A stretch of 24,945 nt of DNA from the NCBI GenBank assembly GCA_023412275.1, contig JAEYNY010000122.1, forward strand, positions 1 through 24,945. Direction: 5' to 3'. The position numbers were made by a program, and so were the translations under genes. Shown piece by piece: positions 17,620 to 24,887 of the stretch (its first letter is position 1; the number at the start of each line of letters is the position of its first letter). The DNA is from Bacillota bacterium (lineage in GTDB: Bacteria; Bacillota; Clostridia; Acetivibrionales; DSM-1351). The notes beneath the pieces were generated by a model, which saw nothing but the letters and a program-made list of their open reading frames with translations, did no database searches and was not told the DNA's origin.

Positions 17620-18261
17620 TTATTTATTTTTCCTCCTTAGAAGAGATAACTTTATACATCCTGCAACTAATGGGCTTAATCTATAATTAAATTGAGCTGC
17701 TGGTTGAAGTTCCGACTCACTTTCTTCTTGTGTCCACATTGTTCTTAGATCAAATGCACCAAATACTATTAATCTTTCCGTCCTCTTCCAAACGAGTTCT
17801 TCATCAGTTGCAATTACTGCACATGGTCCAAATCCAAGTTCAGTAAAATCTATTACCATGGCCTTAGCATTATCTTTCTTGTTATGTACCATTTCATCAA
17901 TTTTATCTATATTATTAGGATTTATTGATATCTTTTCATATCCTATACTTTCCTTTTTATTTATATTTAAATTAATACCTAACCACTGTATAAATTTTTT
18001 CTCTTGATCGCTTGCAACATTAAGATTTACAGATGAACCATATACTATATTTTGTCCCCAAAGAGCACCATGAATAGCCCCAGTAAAGCTATTAAACAAA
18101 ACTACATGATTACTCTTTGTGATGTTCTTAATACTTTTTTCTAAACCTTTTAACTCGTTTTCATTCTTTTCAATACTCATTATTACACCAGAATTAAGTA
18201 TTCTAGATAATGCAAACGAATTAGAAAAATAACTCTTTTCTTCTATCTTACTATTTGCCAT
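17620..18261 (-). CDS. Shortened DegT-like protein without PLP lysine (putative pseudo-aminotransferase subunit)
   Basis: A 213-residue protein that reads like a cut-down DegT/DnrJ aminotransferase. FNSFTGAIHGALWG (57-69) aligns with the SGT-ALHLAL loop. GFGPCAVIATDEELVWKRTERL (143-164) aligns with the GEGG...T-DEEL segment after the active-site lysine. FNYRLSPLVAGCIKLSLL (191-208) aligns with the NYRMSxLQAA-LAQL helix. The Asp region, the catalytic lysine and the C-terminal domain are absent, so it should not bind PLP covalently. It ends four bases before the full aminotransferase gene and starts inside the LysX stop (TAATG), with GGGAGG 7 bases upstream. I infer a partner subunit of the aminotransferase or a decayed paralogue; the strong translation signals favour a working protein. 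Confidence 0.75.
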   Translation of the reverse strand: MANSKIEEKSYFSNSFALSRILNSGVIMSIEKNENELKGLEKSIKNITKSNHVVLFNSFTGAIHGALWGQNIVYGSSVNLNVASDQEKKFIQWLGINLNINKKESIGYEKISINPNNIDKIDEMVHNKKDNAKAMVIDFTELGFGPCAVIATDEELVWKRTERLIVFGAFDLRTMWTQEESESELQPAAQFNYRLSPLVAGCIKLSLLRRKNK

Positions 18262-19157
18262 TATACTACCTCCCTTTTTAATGCATGCCCATCTCCGATC
18301 ATTAAAATTCTTTTACTTATATATTTTGCAATATAGTATGCTACATCCACTCCATGGATTTTCCACGAGTGTGCAAATTCAGGATTTTGATTCACTTCAC
18401 ATACTAAATAACATTTTCTTGTATTATCATAAAATAAGTCTATTCCATAAATTCCTTCACCTAATACTGCTATTATCTTTTGGCATATTTCTTTTATCTC
18501 TTCATTTACTTCTATTGGTTCAACTTCAGCACCTAAGTGAGTATTAGTCTTCCAATTATCTTTTGACACCCTTTTAAAGGAAACTATTGGAGTATCTCCA
18601 ACAACAACTACTCTAATATCATAATCACCTTTATCTACAAATTCCTGAACTAATATAGGAAAAGACTTTTCTCCTGGATCTAAAGATTCTCTACCTGCTA
18701 GCCACACATCTAAACATTCTTTACTTGTTATTCTTGCAATACCTCTTCCCCATGATGAACTCGATGGTTTTACAACAAAACATCCATTAAACTTTTCAAA
18801 TAATTTATAAAAATCATCTGAATTAAAAACCACCTCATATCTTGGCTCAGGAATGTTAAATCTTTTAAATAAAATTGCTTGATAAATTTTATTTGTACAT
18901 ATTTCAATCGCTCTCTTAGAATTAATTACATCTAATCCTAACATTTCACAAAGAGTAGCTCTTTTCAGAGCACTGCTTTGTGATAAACATCTTATAAATA
19001 CAACTTGCTTTTCTTCAAAATCGCTATTTACTACTTCTAGCTTTTTGGAATCTGTAACTATGTTAACCCTAAATCCAAATTCATGTAGATATTTTACTAT
19101 CCTTTTTTCTTCTTCTCTTAGAACTGTTACGCAAAGTGTTACATCATCTTTTTGCAT
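18261..19157 (-). CDS. lysX: LysW-amino acid ligase (LysX/ArgX, RimK-like ATP-grasp)
   Basis: A 298-residue ATP-grasp ligase. The N-terminal domain has the LysX-type RCLSQSSALKRA (56-67), corresponding to RCVSQSRGL in known LysX. Next come VINSKRAIEICTNK, the nucleotide-binding FVVKPSSSSWGRGIAR (Lys130), VQEFVDKGDYDIRVVVV, and the Mg-binding end CEVNQNPEF (Glu254, Asn256). The WKTNTHLGAE segment (202-211) matches the substrate loop WRTNT of the family. It forms an isopeptide bond between the C-terminal Glu side chain of LysW and the alpha-amino group of an incoming amino acid (2-aminoadipate or glutamate); which one cannot be read here. I chose the ATG at 19157, 2 bases after the LysW stop with GGGGAG 7 bases upstream, over a TTG five codons earlier. 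Confidence 0.9.
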   Translation of the reverse strand: MQKDDVTLCVTVLREEEKRIVKYLHEFGFRVNIVTDSKKLEVVNSDFEEKQVVFIRCLSQSSALKRATLCEMLGLDVINSKRAIEICTNKIYQAILFKRFNIPEPRYEVVFNSDDFYKLFEKFNGCFVVKPSSSSWGRGIARITSKECLDVWLAGRESLDPGEKSFPILVQEFVDKGDYDIRVVVVGDTPIVSFKRVSKDNWKTNTHLGAEVEPIEVNEEIKEICQKIIAVLGEGIYGIDLFYDNTRKCYLVCEVNQNPEFAHSWKIHGVDVAYYIAKYISKRILMIGDGHALKREVV

Positions 19158-19159
19158 TT

Positions 19160-19336
19160 CTACTCTCCCCAAGTTTCTTCTATCTCTGGAGCCAAAATCA
19201 CACTAACTTCACCATTATCATCTAATCCTATCTCATGTTCTTGTCCACATGAAGAACATTCAACTATTTCTCCTTCCATTACATCATCTTCAACTTCAAA
19301 TTCAGCTTTACATGCCACACATTTTACCTTTTTCAT
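19160..19336 (-). CDS. lysW: LysW-type amino-group carrier protein (AmCP)
   Basis: A 58-residue acidic carrier. The N-terminal half is a zinc knuckle with CxxC pairs at 6/9 and 27/30 (VKCVACKA and VECSSCGQ). It is followed by the acidic EVEDDVMEGE and LDDNGEVSV segments, and ends in EIEETWGE. LysW proteins end in (D/T)WGE; the last Glu is the attachment point whose side-chain carboxylate is joined to the amino group of the substrate. The Thr before Trp is a small departure from the usual EDWGE. GGAGG sits 8 bases before the ATG. It is the first gene of the operon and overlaps the ribosome site of lysX. The short length makes it easy for automatic annotation to miss. Confidence 0.92.
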   Translation of the reverse strand: MKKVKCVACKAEFEVEDDVMEGEIVECSSCGQEHEIGLDDNGEVSVILAPEIEETWGE

Positions 19337-19377
19337 TTTTTTACCTCCACAAATTTCTAATTATAGTAATATTATAC

Positions 19378-19468
19378 AAAATATCCTTTTTTACCAATTT
19401 TGTCAATATATTTAAAAATATATATTTTATTGAAAATTTTACACTAAACAAAGTTTAGTTAATGTCAA
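19378..19468 (-). promoter_or_regulatory. Candidate promoters and operator-like palindrome upstream of the lysW operon
   Basis: Region 19337-19653 has no gene. On the minus strand a TTGACA (19406-19401) is followed 17 bases later by a weak TATTTT, with TATAAT a further 7 bases on (24-base spacing). Farther up another TTGACA (19468-19463) is followed by TAAAAT (19441-19436) at a long 21-base spacing. Between them sits a perfect palindrome, ACTAAAC-AAA-GTTTAGT (19443-19459). A dyad inside an over-long spacer resembles MerR-type control, though a simple repressor site is equally possible. No candidate regulator gene is adjacent. Confidence 0.45.
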
Positions 19469-19633
19469 ACTTAGAACTTGTACACAATAATAATTTCTTA
19501 TTTTGTAAAAATATTGAATTTCTACGAATAAAAAATTGGTTGGAATAGAAATACTTATATAAAAAGAATTATTACATGCCAAATAAGACTACTGTTATTT
19601 AACGTATTGCAGTCCTTATAGTTATATAATTTT

Positions 19634-19665
19634 GATGCTAAATATAAGGGATGCTAAATATAAGG
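19634..19665. repeat. 16-bp tandem duplication
   Basis: GATGCTAAATATAAGG occurs twice without a gap (19634-19649 and 19650-19665), in the gene-poor DNA between the lysW operon and the membrane-protein terminator. It is probably slippage or a junction scar; no function is visible. Confidence 0.6.
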
Positions 19666-19871
19666 TTTATAAACTCTTTTAAATCTCCGGTTTGGTCTAA
19701 TGATGGACATGGTTTTTTCAGATGCTTTCTTGAATAGTGCCATTCTTATATCCTCATTACTGGACTCTGAAATATAGAGAGGGAAAACTAATATGATATT
19801 GCTTACATAGATATGCCAGTAAAATTTATACTTTCGCAATAATGATTTGTTATGAGTATTCTTTGTTTTGT

Positions 19872-19918
19872 AAAAAAAGAGGCTCAACTCATTTAAAAAC
19901 CGAGTTGAACCTCTTTTA
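19872..19918 (-). terminator. Rho-independent terminator of the membrane-protein gene
   Basis: On the minus strand GAGGTTCAACTC pairs with GAGTTGAGCCTC (12 bp with one G-U pair), around an 11-base loop, flanked by A and T runs that extend the stem and give a TTTTTTT tail. It lies 2-7 bases past the stop of the 19920-20741 gene and isolates that gene from the lysW operon, which therefore needs its own promoter. Confidence 0.85.
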
Positions 19919-19919
19919 T

Positions 19920-20741
19920 TTACACACTTACTTTTTTATTAAGCTTATTTTTATTTATATATGGATGTTTAATCTCACACAACTTATCCTGACAGTTTTC
20001 GCAGCGTAGAGTTTCATTTGAGCCTGACCAAAAGCGCTCAGGGTTTCTGGCATAAGTAAGTTCCCATCTGATTAAAACAACAATAGATACAATAAATAAA
20101 GTCCATGAGAAAAAATTCTTAATGAATACCATCGGGGTAAACATCATAAAATGACCCCAGTCAAAAATTCTACAATTTACACAACAGCGATTTTTCATGT
20201 AGTGTTGAAAAGGGCAGAAGAATAGCATACATGTCATGTCGCATAAATAGTAGAAAACAGTTAGCATAAACAAGTCTAATTCTGCTATTACACCAAATAA
20301 ATATAGCATTCCAAAAGTTACAGTTATAGTAACCCATACAAGAGCAATAATCCATGCTTTATAATTTTGATCCTTTACAAATTCAAATAGCTTTATTTTA
20401 TCGTAGTTAGCATCTTCTTTATAATACTCTAAATGTGCTTTTTTACCACCCATAGTAATTCTCCAGTTAGCAAAAAGATGCCAAAACATAGTAATCATGT
20501 AAACTCCCCAAATTAAATGCAAAGGGGCTACTTTCCATATGATAGGCTGATTTAAAATTTGCCATGCTCGATTATGATGAAATATATATAAATAGAGTAT
20601 AAGCAAAAAAATACTCACCCTACTGACATATCTCAAAATATACCATTGAAACATATTATTAACAAACTTATATTGTACAATTTTTATTGTATTACCTAAC
20701 CCCTTTTGAATTTTTATATATTGTGCCTTGGGATTTTTCAT
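19920..20741 (-). CDS. Cysteine-rich polytopic membrane protein of unknown function
   Basis: A 273-residue membrane protein with five to six hydrophobic helices and a basic N-terminus. A striking cysteine cluster follows the fourth helix: CDMTCMLFFCPFQHYMKN and then RCCVNCRIFDWGH. A second cluster, CENCQDKLCEIKH, is near the C-terminus. The CCxxC and CxxC patterns with nearby His suggest a metal or Fe-S site at the membrane surface; I do not recognise a named family. The ATG at 20741 is uncertain: GGAG lies 14 bases before it, and the frame stays open to a TTG at 20789 directly after the ligase stop (289 residues). It follows ligA on the same strand and may be co-transcribed with it; a strong terminator follows. 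Confidence 0.75.
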   Translation of the reverse strand: MKNPKAQYIKIQKGLGNTIKIVQYKFVNNMFQWYILRYVSRVSIFLLILYLYIFHHNRAWQILNQPIIWKVAPLHLIWGVYMITMFWHLFANWRITMGGKKAHLEYYKEDANYDKIKLFEFVKDQNYKAWIIALVWVTITVTFGMLYLFGVIAELDLFMLTVFYYLCDMTCMLFFCPFQHYMKNRCCVNCRIFDWGHFMMFTPMVFIKNFFSWTLFIVSIVVLIRWELTYARNPERFWSGSNETLRCENCQDKLCEIKHPYINKNKLNKKVSV

Positions 20742-20790
20742 ATATTTAACATTTGCTCCTTTTGACTTGACATACAAGCATTTTACCAAT

Positions 20791-22764
20791 TTACTCAGGC
20801 TTTACCCTGTTATTTAGCCAGTCAACGAACTGTGCTTCGGTAATAATACTTATGTTAAGTTCTTTTGCTTTTTTGTTCTTTGATGAATTAGACAAATTAT
20901 CATTATTTATCAGGTAGTTGGTTTTAGAAGTAACTGATCCGGTTACTTTTCCGCCTTTTTCCTCAATGACATCCTTTAATTCATCTCTGTTTTTAAACTG
21001 CTCCACAGAACCTGTAATAACGAAGTTCATATTTTCAAAAATCTGTTCTGATTGAGATACCTGAATCTCTTCAAGTTCAAGTTCTTTTAGAACATCATGA
21101 ACTATAACCTTCTTTTTTTCATCGGCGAAAAATTTAATAAAGGATTCCGCCATAATATCACCGATTCCACCTATCTGAATCAATTCAGTAAGGTCAGCAT
21201 CCTCAATTTTATTCCAATCGTATTTAAAATACTTGCATATAAGCTTGGCATTAGACAGACCTACATTGGGAATTCCAAGGCTGTACAGGAGCCTTACAGC
21301 AGTAGTTTTTCTAGCCTTATTTATTGATGCAACCAATTTATTAAAGGATTTTTCACCCAAACCCTCCATCTCAATTATTTCATTTTTGAACTTTTCAATA
21401 TGAAATAAGTCAGCTAACTCTTTAATTAAGCCTTTTGCAATTAATTTCTCTAAAGTAGCTTCGGATAAACCTTCTATATTCATAGCATCTCTGCTGACAA
21501 AATGAGTAAATGACTTTATCTGCTTTGCAAGACACTCATTATTAACACAGTATAGTGTCTTTACTCCACTTTCCTGCTTTATTTCAGTTTTACCCTTACA
21601 AACAGGACACTCATCAGGTACCGGGGCCATACCGCTTCTGGTGTGATTCTCAGAAATCTGGGGGATTATCATATTTGCCTTGTAAACACCTATTGTATCA
21701 CCAATTCCAAGCTCCAGACCTTCCATAATGCTAAGATTATGAATACTGGCCCTGCTTACGGTGGTTCCTTCCAACTCAACCGGCTCAAATATCGCAATAG
21801 GGTTTATTAACCCGGTTCTTGAAGCGCTCCACTCAATATTCAGAAGTGTAGTTTCTTTGATTTCATCTCTCCACTTAAAAGCGATGGAATCTCTCGGAAA
21901 TTTAGCTGTGGAGCCCAATGACTCCCCGTAGGCTATGTTATCAAATGTAAGCACAAGACCGTCTGACGGCAAATCGTTTTCTTCGATATTCTGTGAAAAC
22001 CATTGAACCGTTTCTTCTATATTATTATCTGTTACCTCTTTAAATTCCACTATATCAAAACCCTGATTTTTCAACCAGTTCATTTGAGAAGCTCTGGAAT
22101 TATCAAGCTCAATATTATCAGCTTTAACCAATGAAAATGCAAAGAAATAGACATTTCTTTCAGATGTAACCTTGTTGTTCAACTGTCTTACAGACCCGCT
22201 GCACAGATTTCTCGGATTCTTATATTTTGCATCAACGTCGGCTATTTCATTATTTATCTTAATAAAATCGGAATAGCGAATAATGGCTTCACCACGCAAA
22301 ATTAACGTATCCTTGTATGCTACGGTAACCGGCAGGTTCCTGAATACCTTTGCATTATTCGTAATGACCTCTCCTACTTCACCATTACCTCTTGTAACCG
22401 CCTTTACCAAATGCCCGTCCTGATAAGTCAACACAATTGTAAGTCCGTCAAGTTTCCACGAAAGAATACCCTTTTGGCTGCCTATCCATTCCTTTAATGC
22501 ACCAACATCCTTGGTCTTATCCAATGACAGCATAGGTTTTTCATGACGTTCTTTTGGCAGATTGCTCAAAAGCTCATATCCTACATGAATAGACGGACTG
22601 TTGGATAGAACAACCCCTGTTTCTTTTTCAAGTTCCAATAATTCGTCATAAAGCTTGTCGTATTCTATATTGGGCATTATTTCAGTATTTTCCTGATAGT
22701 ATGCTTTTGCCGCTTTGTTAAGTATCTCAATCTTGTCTTTCATTAATTGAATTTTATCTACCAT
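20791..22764 (-). CDS. ligA: NAD+-dependent DNA ligase, divergent LigA
   Basis: A 657-residue ligase with the full LigA layout: an N-terminal Ia domain, the nucleotidyl-transferase domain with SWKLDGLTI (Lys104 as AMP acceptor), an OB fold with EWSASRTGLINPIAIFEPVEL, and a four-cysteine zinc finger (CPVC...YCVNNEC). Helix-hairpin-helix repeats (LGIPNVGLSN, IGGIGDIMAESF) and a C-terminal BRCT domain (MNFVITGSVEQF) follow. It departs from typical LigA: in the Ia domain the usual Tyr-His pair is Tyr-Tyr (22-23) and the Asp before EYD is Asn32, and Ser replaces Glu two residues before the active lysine. It may be a second, specialised ligase. I chose ATG 22764, with GGAGGG 6 bases upstream, over an ATG eleven codons earlier. 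Confidence 0.88.
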   Translation of the reverse strand: MVDKIQLMKDKIEILNKAAKAYYQENTEIMPNIEYDKLYDELLELEKETGVVLSNSPSIHVGYELLSNLPKERHEKPMLSLDKTKDVGALKEWIGSQKGILSWKLDGLTIVLTYQDGHLVKAVTRGNGEVGEVITNNAKVFRNLPVTVAYKDTLILRGEAIIRYSDFIKINNEIADVDAKYKNPRNLCSGSVRQLNNKVTSERNVYFFAFSLVKADNIELDNSRASQMNWLKNQGFDIVEFKEVTDNNIEETVQWFSQNIEENDLPSDGLVLTFDNIAYGESLGSTAKFPRDSIAFKWRDEIKETTLLNIEWSASRTGLINPIAIFEPVELEGTTVSRASIHNLSIMEGLELGIGDTIGVYKANMIIPQISENHTRSGMAPVPDECPVCKGKTEIKQESGVKTLYCVNNECLAKQIKSFTHFVSRDAMNIEGLSEATLEKLIAKGLIKELADLFHIEKFKNEIIEMEGLGEKSFNKLVASINKARKTTAVRLLYSLGIPNVGLSNAKLICKYFKYDWNKIEDADLTELIQIGGIGDIMAESFIKFFADEKKKVIVHDVLKELELEEIQVSQSEQIFENMNFVITGSVEQFKNRDELKDVIEEKGGKVTGSVTSKTNYLINNDNLSNSSKNKKAKELNISIITEAQFVDWLNNRVKPE

Positions 22765-22830
22765 GTTTCCCTCCGAATAGTCATGTATAATCAGCATTTA
22801 TGTTAACATATAAAAATTAGCTTGTTATAA

Positions 22831-23535
22831 TCAATATTTTTTTCTTGAAGGCTTACCTTTGCTCTTTAGAAAAACAGAATAAACTGCAAAAATGGATATA
22901 CCTACCCAAATCATACCCCAAACTATGGCCGGAATATGAGTTAGTCTGGATAAAGATACGGCGTCAGTTACCGGCATACTGCCCATTCTGAAAAAGCCAA
23001 ACTGATAATTAAGCTGCATAATCACGGTGTCTACCAGTGTATCATATATTGCATATGTAACACTTCCAATACCAATAATCTCAATTACCCATTGGTTAAG
23101 GGTGTCATTCTGGATCATATAAAGTAGTAGTGCAAAAACAGCAAATATTACTGAGTAAAGCATTGTAAATGAAGCTATACCGGCATATCTGAATGTAAAC
23201 CCAAGAAATATAATGGCTATGACCCCTATTATGTATTTTCTAAAACGGGTATTTTTAAGAACCAGTATCAGAATAGCAAAAAGAACACTTCCCAAATAAC
23301 CTCCGTTTGCAATAAGAAAGGCTGACCACCAGCTTTTGGGAAGTGACATAACATGTCCGCTCTCATTAAAATATATTTTAAGCTCGGTTATTCCGCTGCC
23401 GGTGGCAATAGCCATAAATGCATGCCCCAACTCATGTAGAAAAACAGTAAACAATTTTATGGGCTTAATCAAAAATGTATTCCATAATATCATAAGTGAA
23501 CCGAATATTATCAAAAATCTTCCTGTCTGCTTCAA
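22831..23535 (-). CDS. M50 family (site-2-protease-like) membrane metalloprotease
   Basis: A 234-residue polytopic membrane protein with HELGH (34-38), the zinc-binding motif of intramembrane proteases, in the first part (KLFTVFLHELGHAFMAIATG). It has about six further hydrophobic segments. There is no PDZ domain, and the second metal ligand (an Asp in a LDG-type motif) is not obvious, so it belongs to the short M50B-like group rather than the RseP/SpoIVFB type. The start is a TTG with AGGAGG 5 bases upstream. It is flanked by gpr upstream and ligA downstream on the same strand. A TATAAT box 60-65 bases before the start suggests its own promoter. Its substrate is unknown. Confidence 0.8.
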   Translation of the reverse strand: MKQTGRFLIIFGSLMILWNTFLIKPIKLFTVFLHELGHAFMAIATGSGITELKIYFNESGHVMSLPKSWWSAFLIANGGYLGSVLFAILILVLKNTRFRKYIIGVIAIIFLGFTFRYAGIASFTMLYSVIFAVFALLLYMIQNDTLNQWVIEIIGIGSVTYAIYDTLVDTVIMQLNYQFGFFRMGSMPVTDAVSLSRLTHIPAIVWGMIWVGISIFAVYSVFLKSKGKPSRKKY

Positions 23536-23624
23536 AATTACCTCCTAAATGGAAATGTCAAATGTTAAACACCCAAATAAAATTATAACCTGTGAGGCAG
23601 CAAAAGGGAAGATATTCATATATA

Positions 23625-24632
23625 TCAGTTAATGTATCTGCCTACATCATCAAGTGTGATTCCCTGATGTAGAGCCATATTGAGCCCGTTTGCCACTACT
23701 TTTGAAACACGGCTGATAATATCATCTATTTCCTTAGGAGTGACAATAAGGTGCCCTACAAAAGGATTTAAGGCTTCCTTGATAAGTTCGTATTTCTGGT
23801 CACGGTCAATATCCTTCAAAGTGTTGTAAAACCCGGAATCCTTTGGTGATTCATTCATAAGACTATCAATAACAAGATCCATTGCATCGTTTGTCAAAGT
23901 AGCCGCATCAACCACTGTCGGCACACCTATAGCAACCACTGGCATTCCCAAAGTCTGCTCACTTAGCTCCATTCTCTTGTTTCCAACTCCCCCTCCGGGT
24001 GCAATACCCGTATCTGCAATCTGAATGGTAGTACTAACCCTTTCCATACTCCTTGCAGCAAGAGCATCTATTGCAATTAAGGCATCGGGTTTAAGTCTGT
24101 CAACGACGCCTCTTACAATTTCACCTGTCTCAATTCCGGTTATCCCCAATACTCCCGGTGAAATTGCACAAACGGGACTAACCCCCTCATCAACATGTTC
24201 AGGTACATACTGAAGCAGATGCCTTGTTACCATCAGATTTGAAACAACCTTGGGTCCTAGCGCATCAGGAGTAACGTTCCAGTTTCCCAACCCAATAACA
24301 AGAGTAGTAGAGCCTTCTTTCAGTTTCAGCATATCCTTTAATTCTCTTGCCATGGCATCAATTGTCTTTTTATTTACATCCTCGTTATTATCCTTTAGTT
24401 CAGGAATCTCAAGAGTTATATAGTTTCCCATAGGTTTTCCGATGGAAGCTTCTCCTGTACGTGAAGTAATACGAACTCTTGTAATTTTTACATCTTCGTC
24501 TCCGGCATTTTCAATAACAACTCCTGGAGGTGTTTTGCCTTCATTAGCCTGCTGCTTTGCTTCACTGCTGTTCATAAATATTTCATGTGCCTCAATGGCA
24601 AGGTCTGTATACCTGTTGGACAAATTAATCAT
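23625..24632 (-). CDS. gpr: Germination protease GPR (peptidase A25)
   Basis: A 335-residue spore endoprotease that degrades small acid-soluble spore proteins during germination. Family hallmarks are the N-terminal NRYTDLAIEAHE, close to the SASP-like site where the zymogen processes itself. Others are GLGNWNVTPDALGPKV, ATRHLLQYVPE-like VTRHLLQYVP, PGVLGITGIETGEIV, DALIAIDALAARS, and DTGIAPGGGVGNKRMELSE. Length fits the family. I chose ATG 24632 with AAAGGAAAA upstream; the frame is open for 21 more codons but that part looks like leader DNA. In many Clostridia gpr is divergent from rpsT, as here. Expression is expected in the forespore under sigma-G, but I could not identify a convincing sigma-G box. 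Confidence 0.95.
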   Translation of the reverse strand: MINLSNRYTDLAIEAHEIFMNSSEAKQQANEGKTPPGVVIENAGDEDVKITRVRITSRTGEASIGKPMGNYITLEIPELKDNNEDVNKKTIDAMARELKDMLKLKEGSTTLVIGLGNWNVTPDALGPKVVSNLMVTRHLLQYVPEHVDEGVSPVCAISPGVLGITGIETGEIVRGVVDRLKPDALIAIDALAARSMERVSTTIQIADTGIAPGGGVGNKRMELSEQTLGMPVVAIGVPTVVDAATLTNDAMDLVIDSLMNESPKDSGFYNTLKDIDRDQKYELIKEALNPFVGHLIVTPKEIDDIISRVSKVVANGLNMALHQGITLDDVGRYIN

Positions 24633-24755
24633 AAATAATTTTCCTTTCGTTATAAAACTTTTAAAATTCATTAATATTATTTCAAAATGTCGCATTTTTA
24701 GTATTAAATTTTAAATATTAATACAGTGTACTAATCAAATTTATCCAGTTTGTAC

Positions 24756-24784
24756 TTGCAATTTGAAACCTTTCGTGGTAAAAT
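24756..24784 (+). promoter_or_regulatory. Promoter of rpsT
   Basis: TTGCAA (24756-24761), a 17-base spacer and TAAAAT (24779-24784) form a good vegetative sigma-A promoter on the plus strand. It predicts a leader of about 95 bases before the S20 start. Confidence 0.7.
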
Positions 24785-24887
24785 ATCATCTGTTATGGGC
24801 AAGAAGCGGTTTGTAAAACCGATTAACATATTTTTTGTAATTTTTGCTCACTTATTATGCTAAACCGGCTCGCAGGAGGTGAATACT

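Noticed and set aside
9278..19336. Lysine (alpha-aminoadipate) or arginine biosynthesis operon
   Set aside because: Homocitrate synthase, homoaconitase, isocitrate-type dehydrogenase and ornithine genes are absent, whereas transketolase, exporter and amino acid ligase genes are embedded in the same operon.
19654..19887. A 77-codon minus-strand open frame between the lysW operon and the membrane-protein gene
   Set aside because: Its ATG lies within the terminator hairpin, there is no ribosome binding site, its end overlaps the 16-bp duplication, and the translation matches nothing I recognise. It could be a remnant but I cannot support it.
24442..24714. Plus-strand open frame opposite gpr
   Set aside because: Antisense shadow of the well-supported gpr gene; no start signals.
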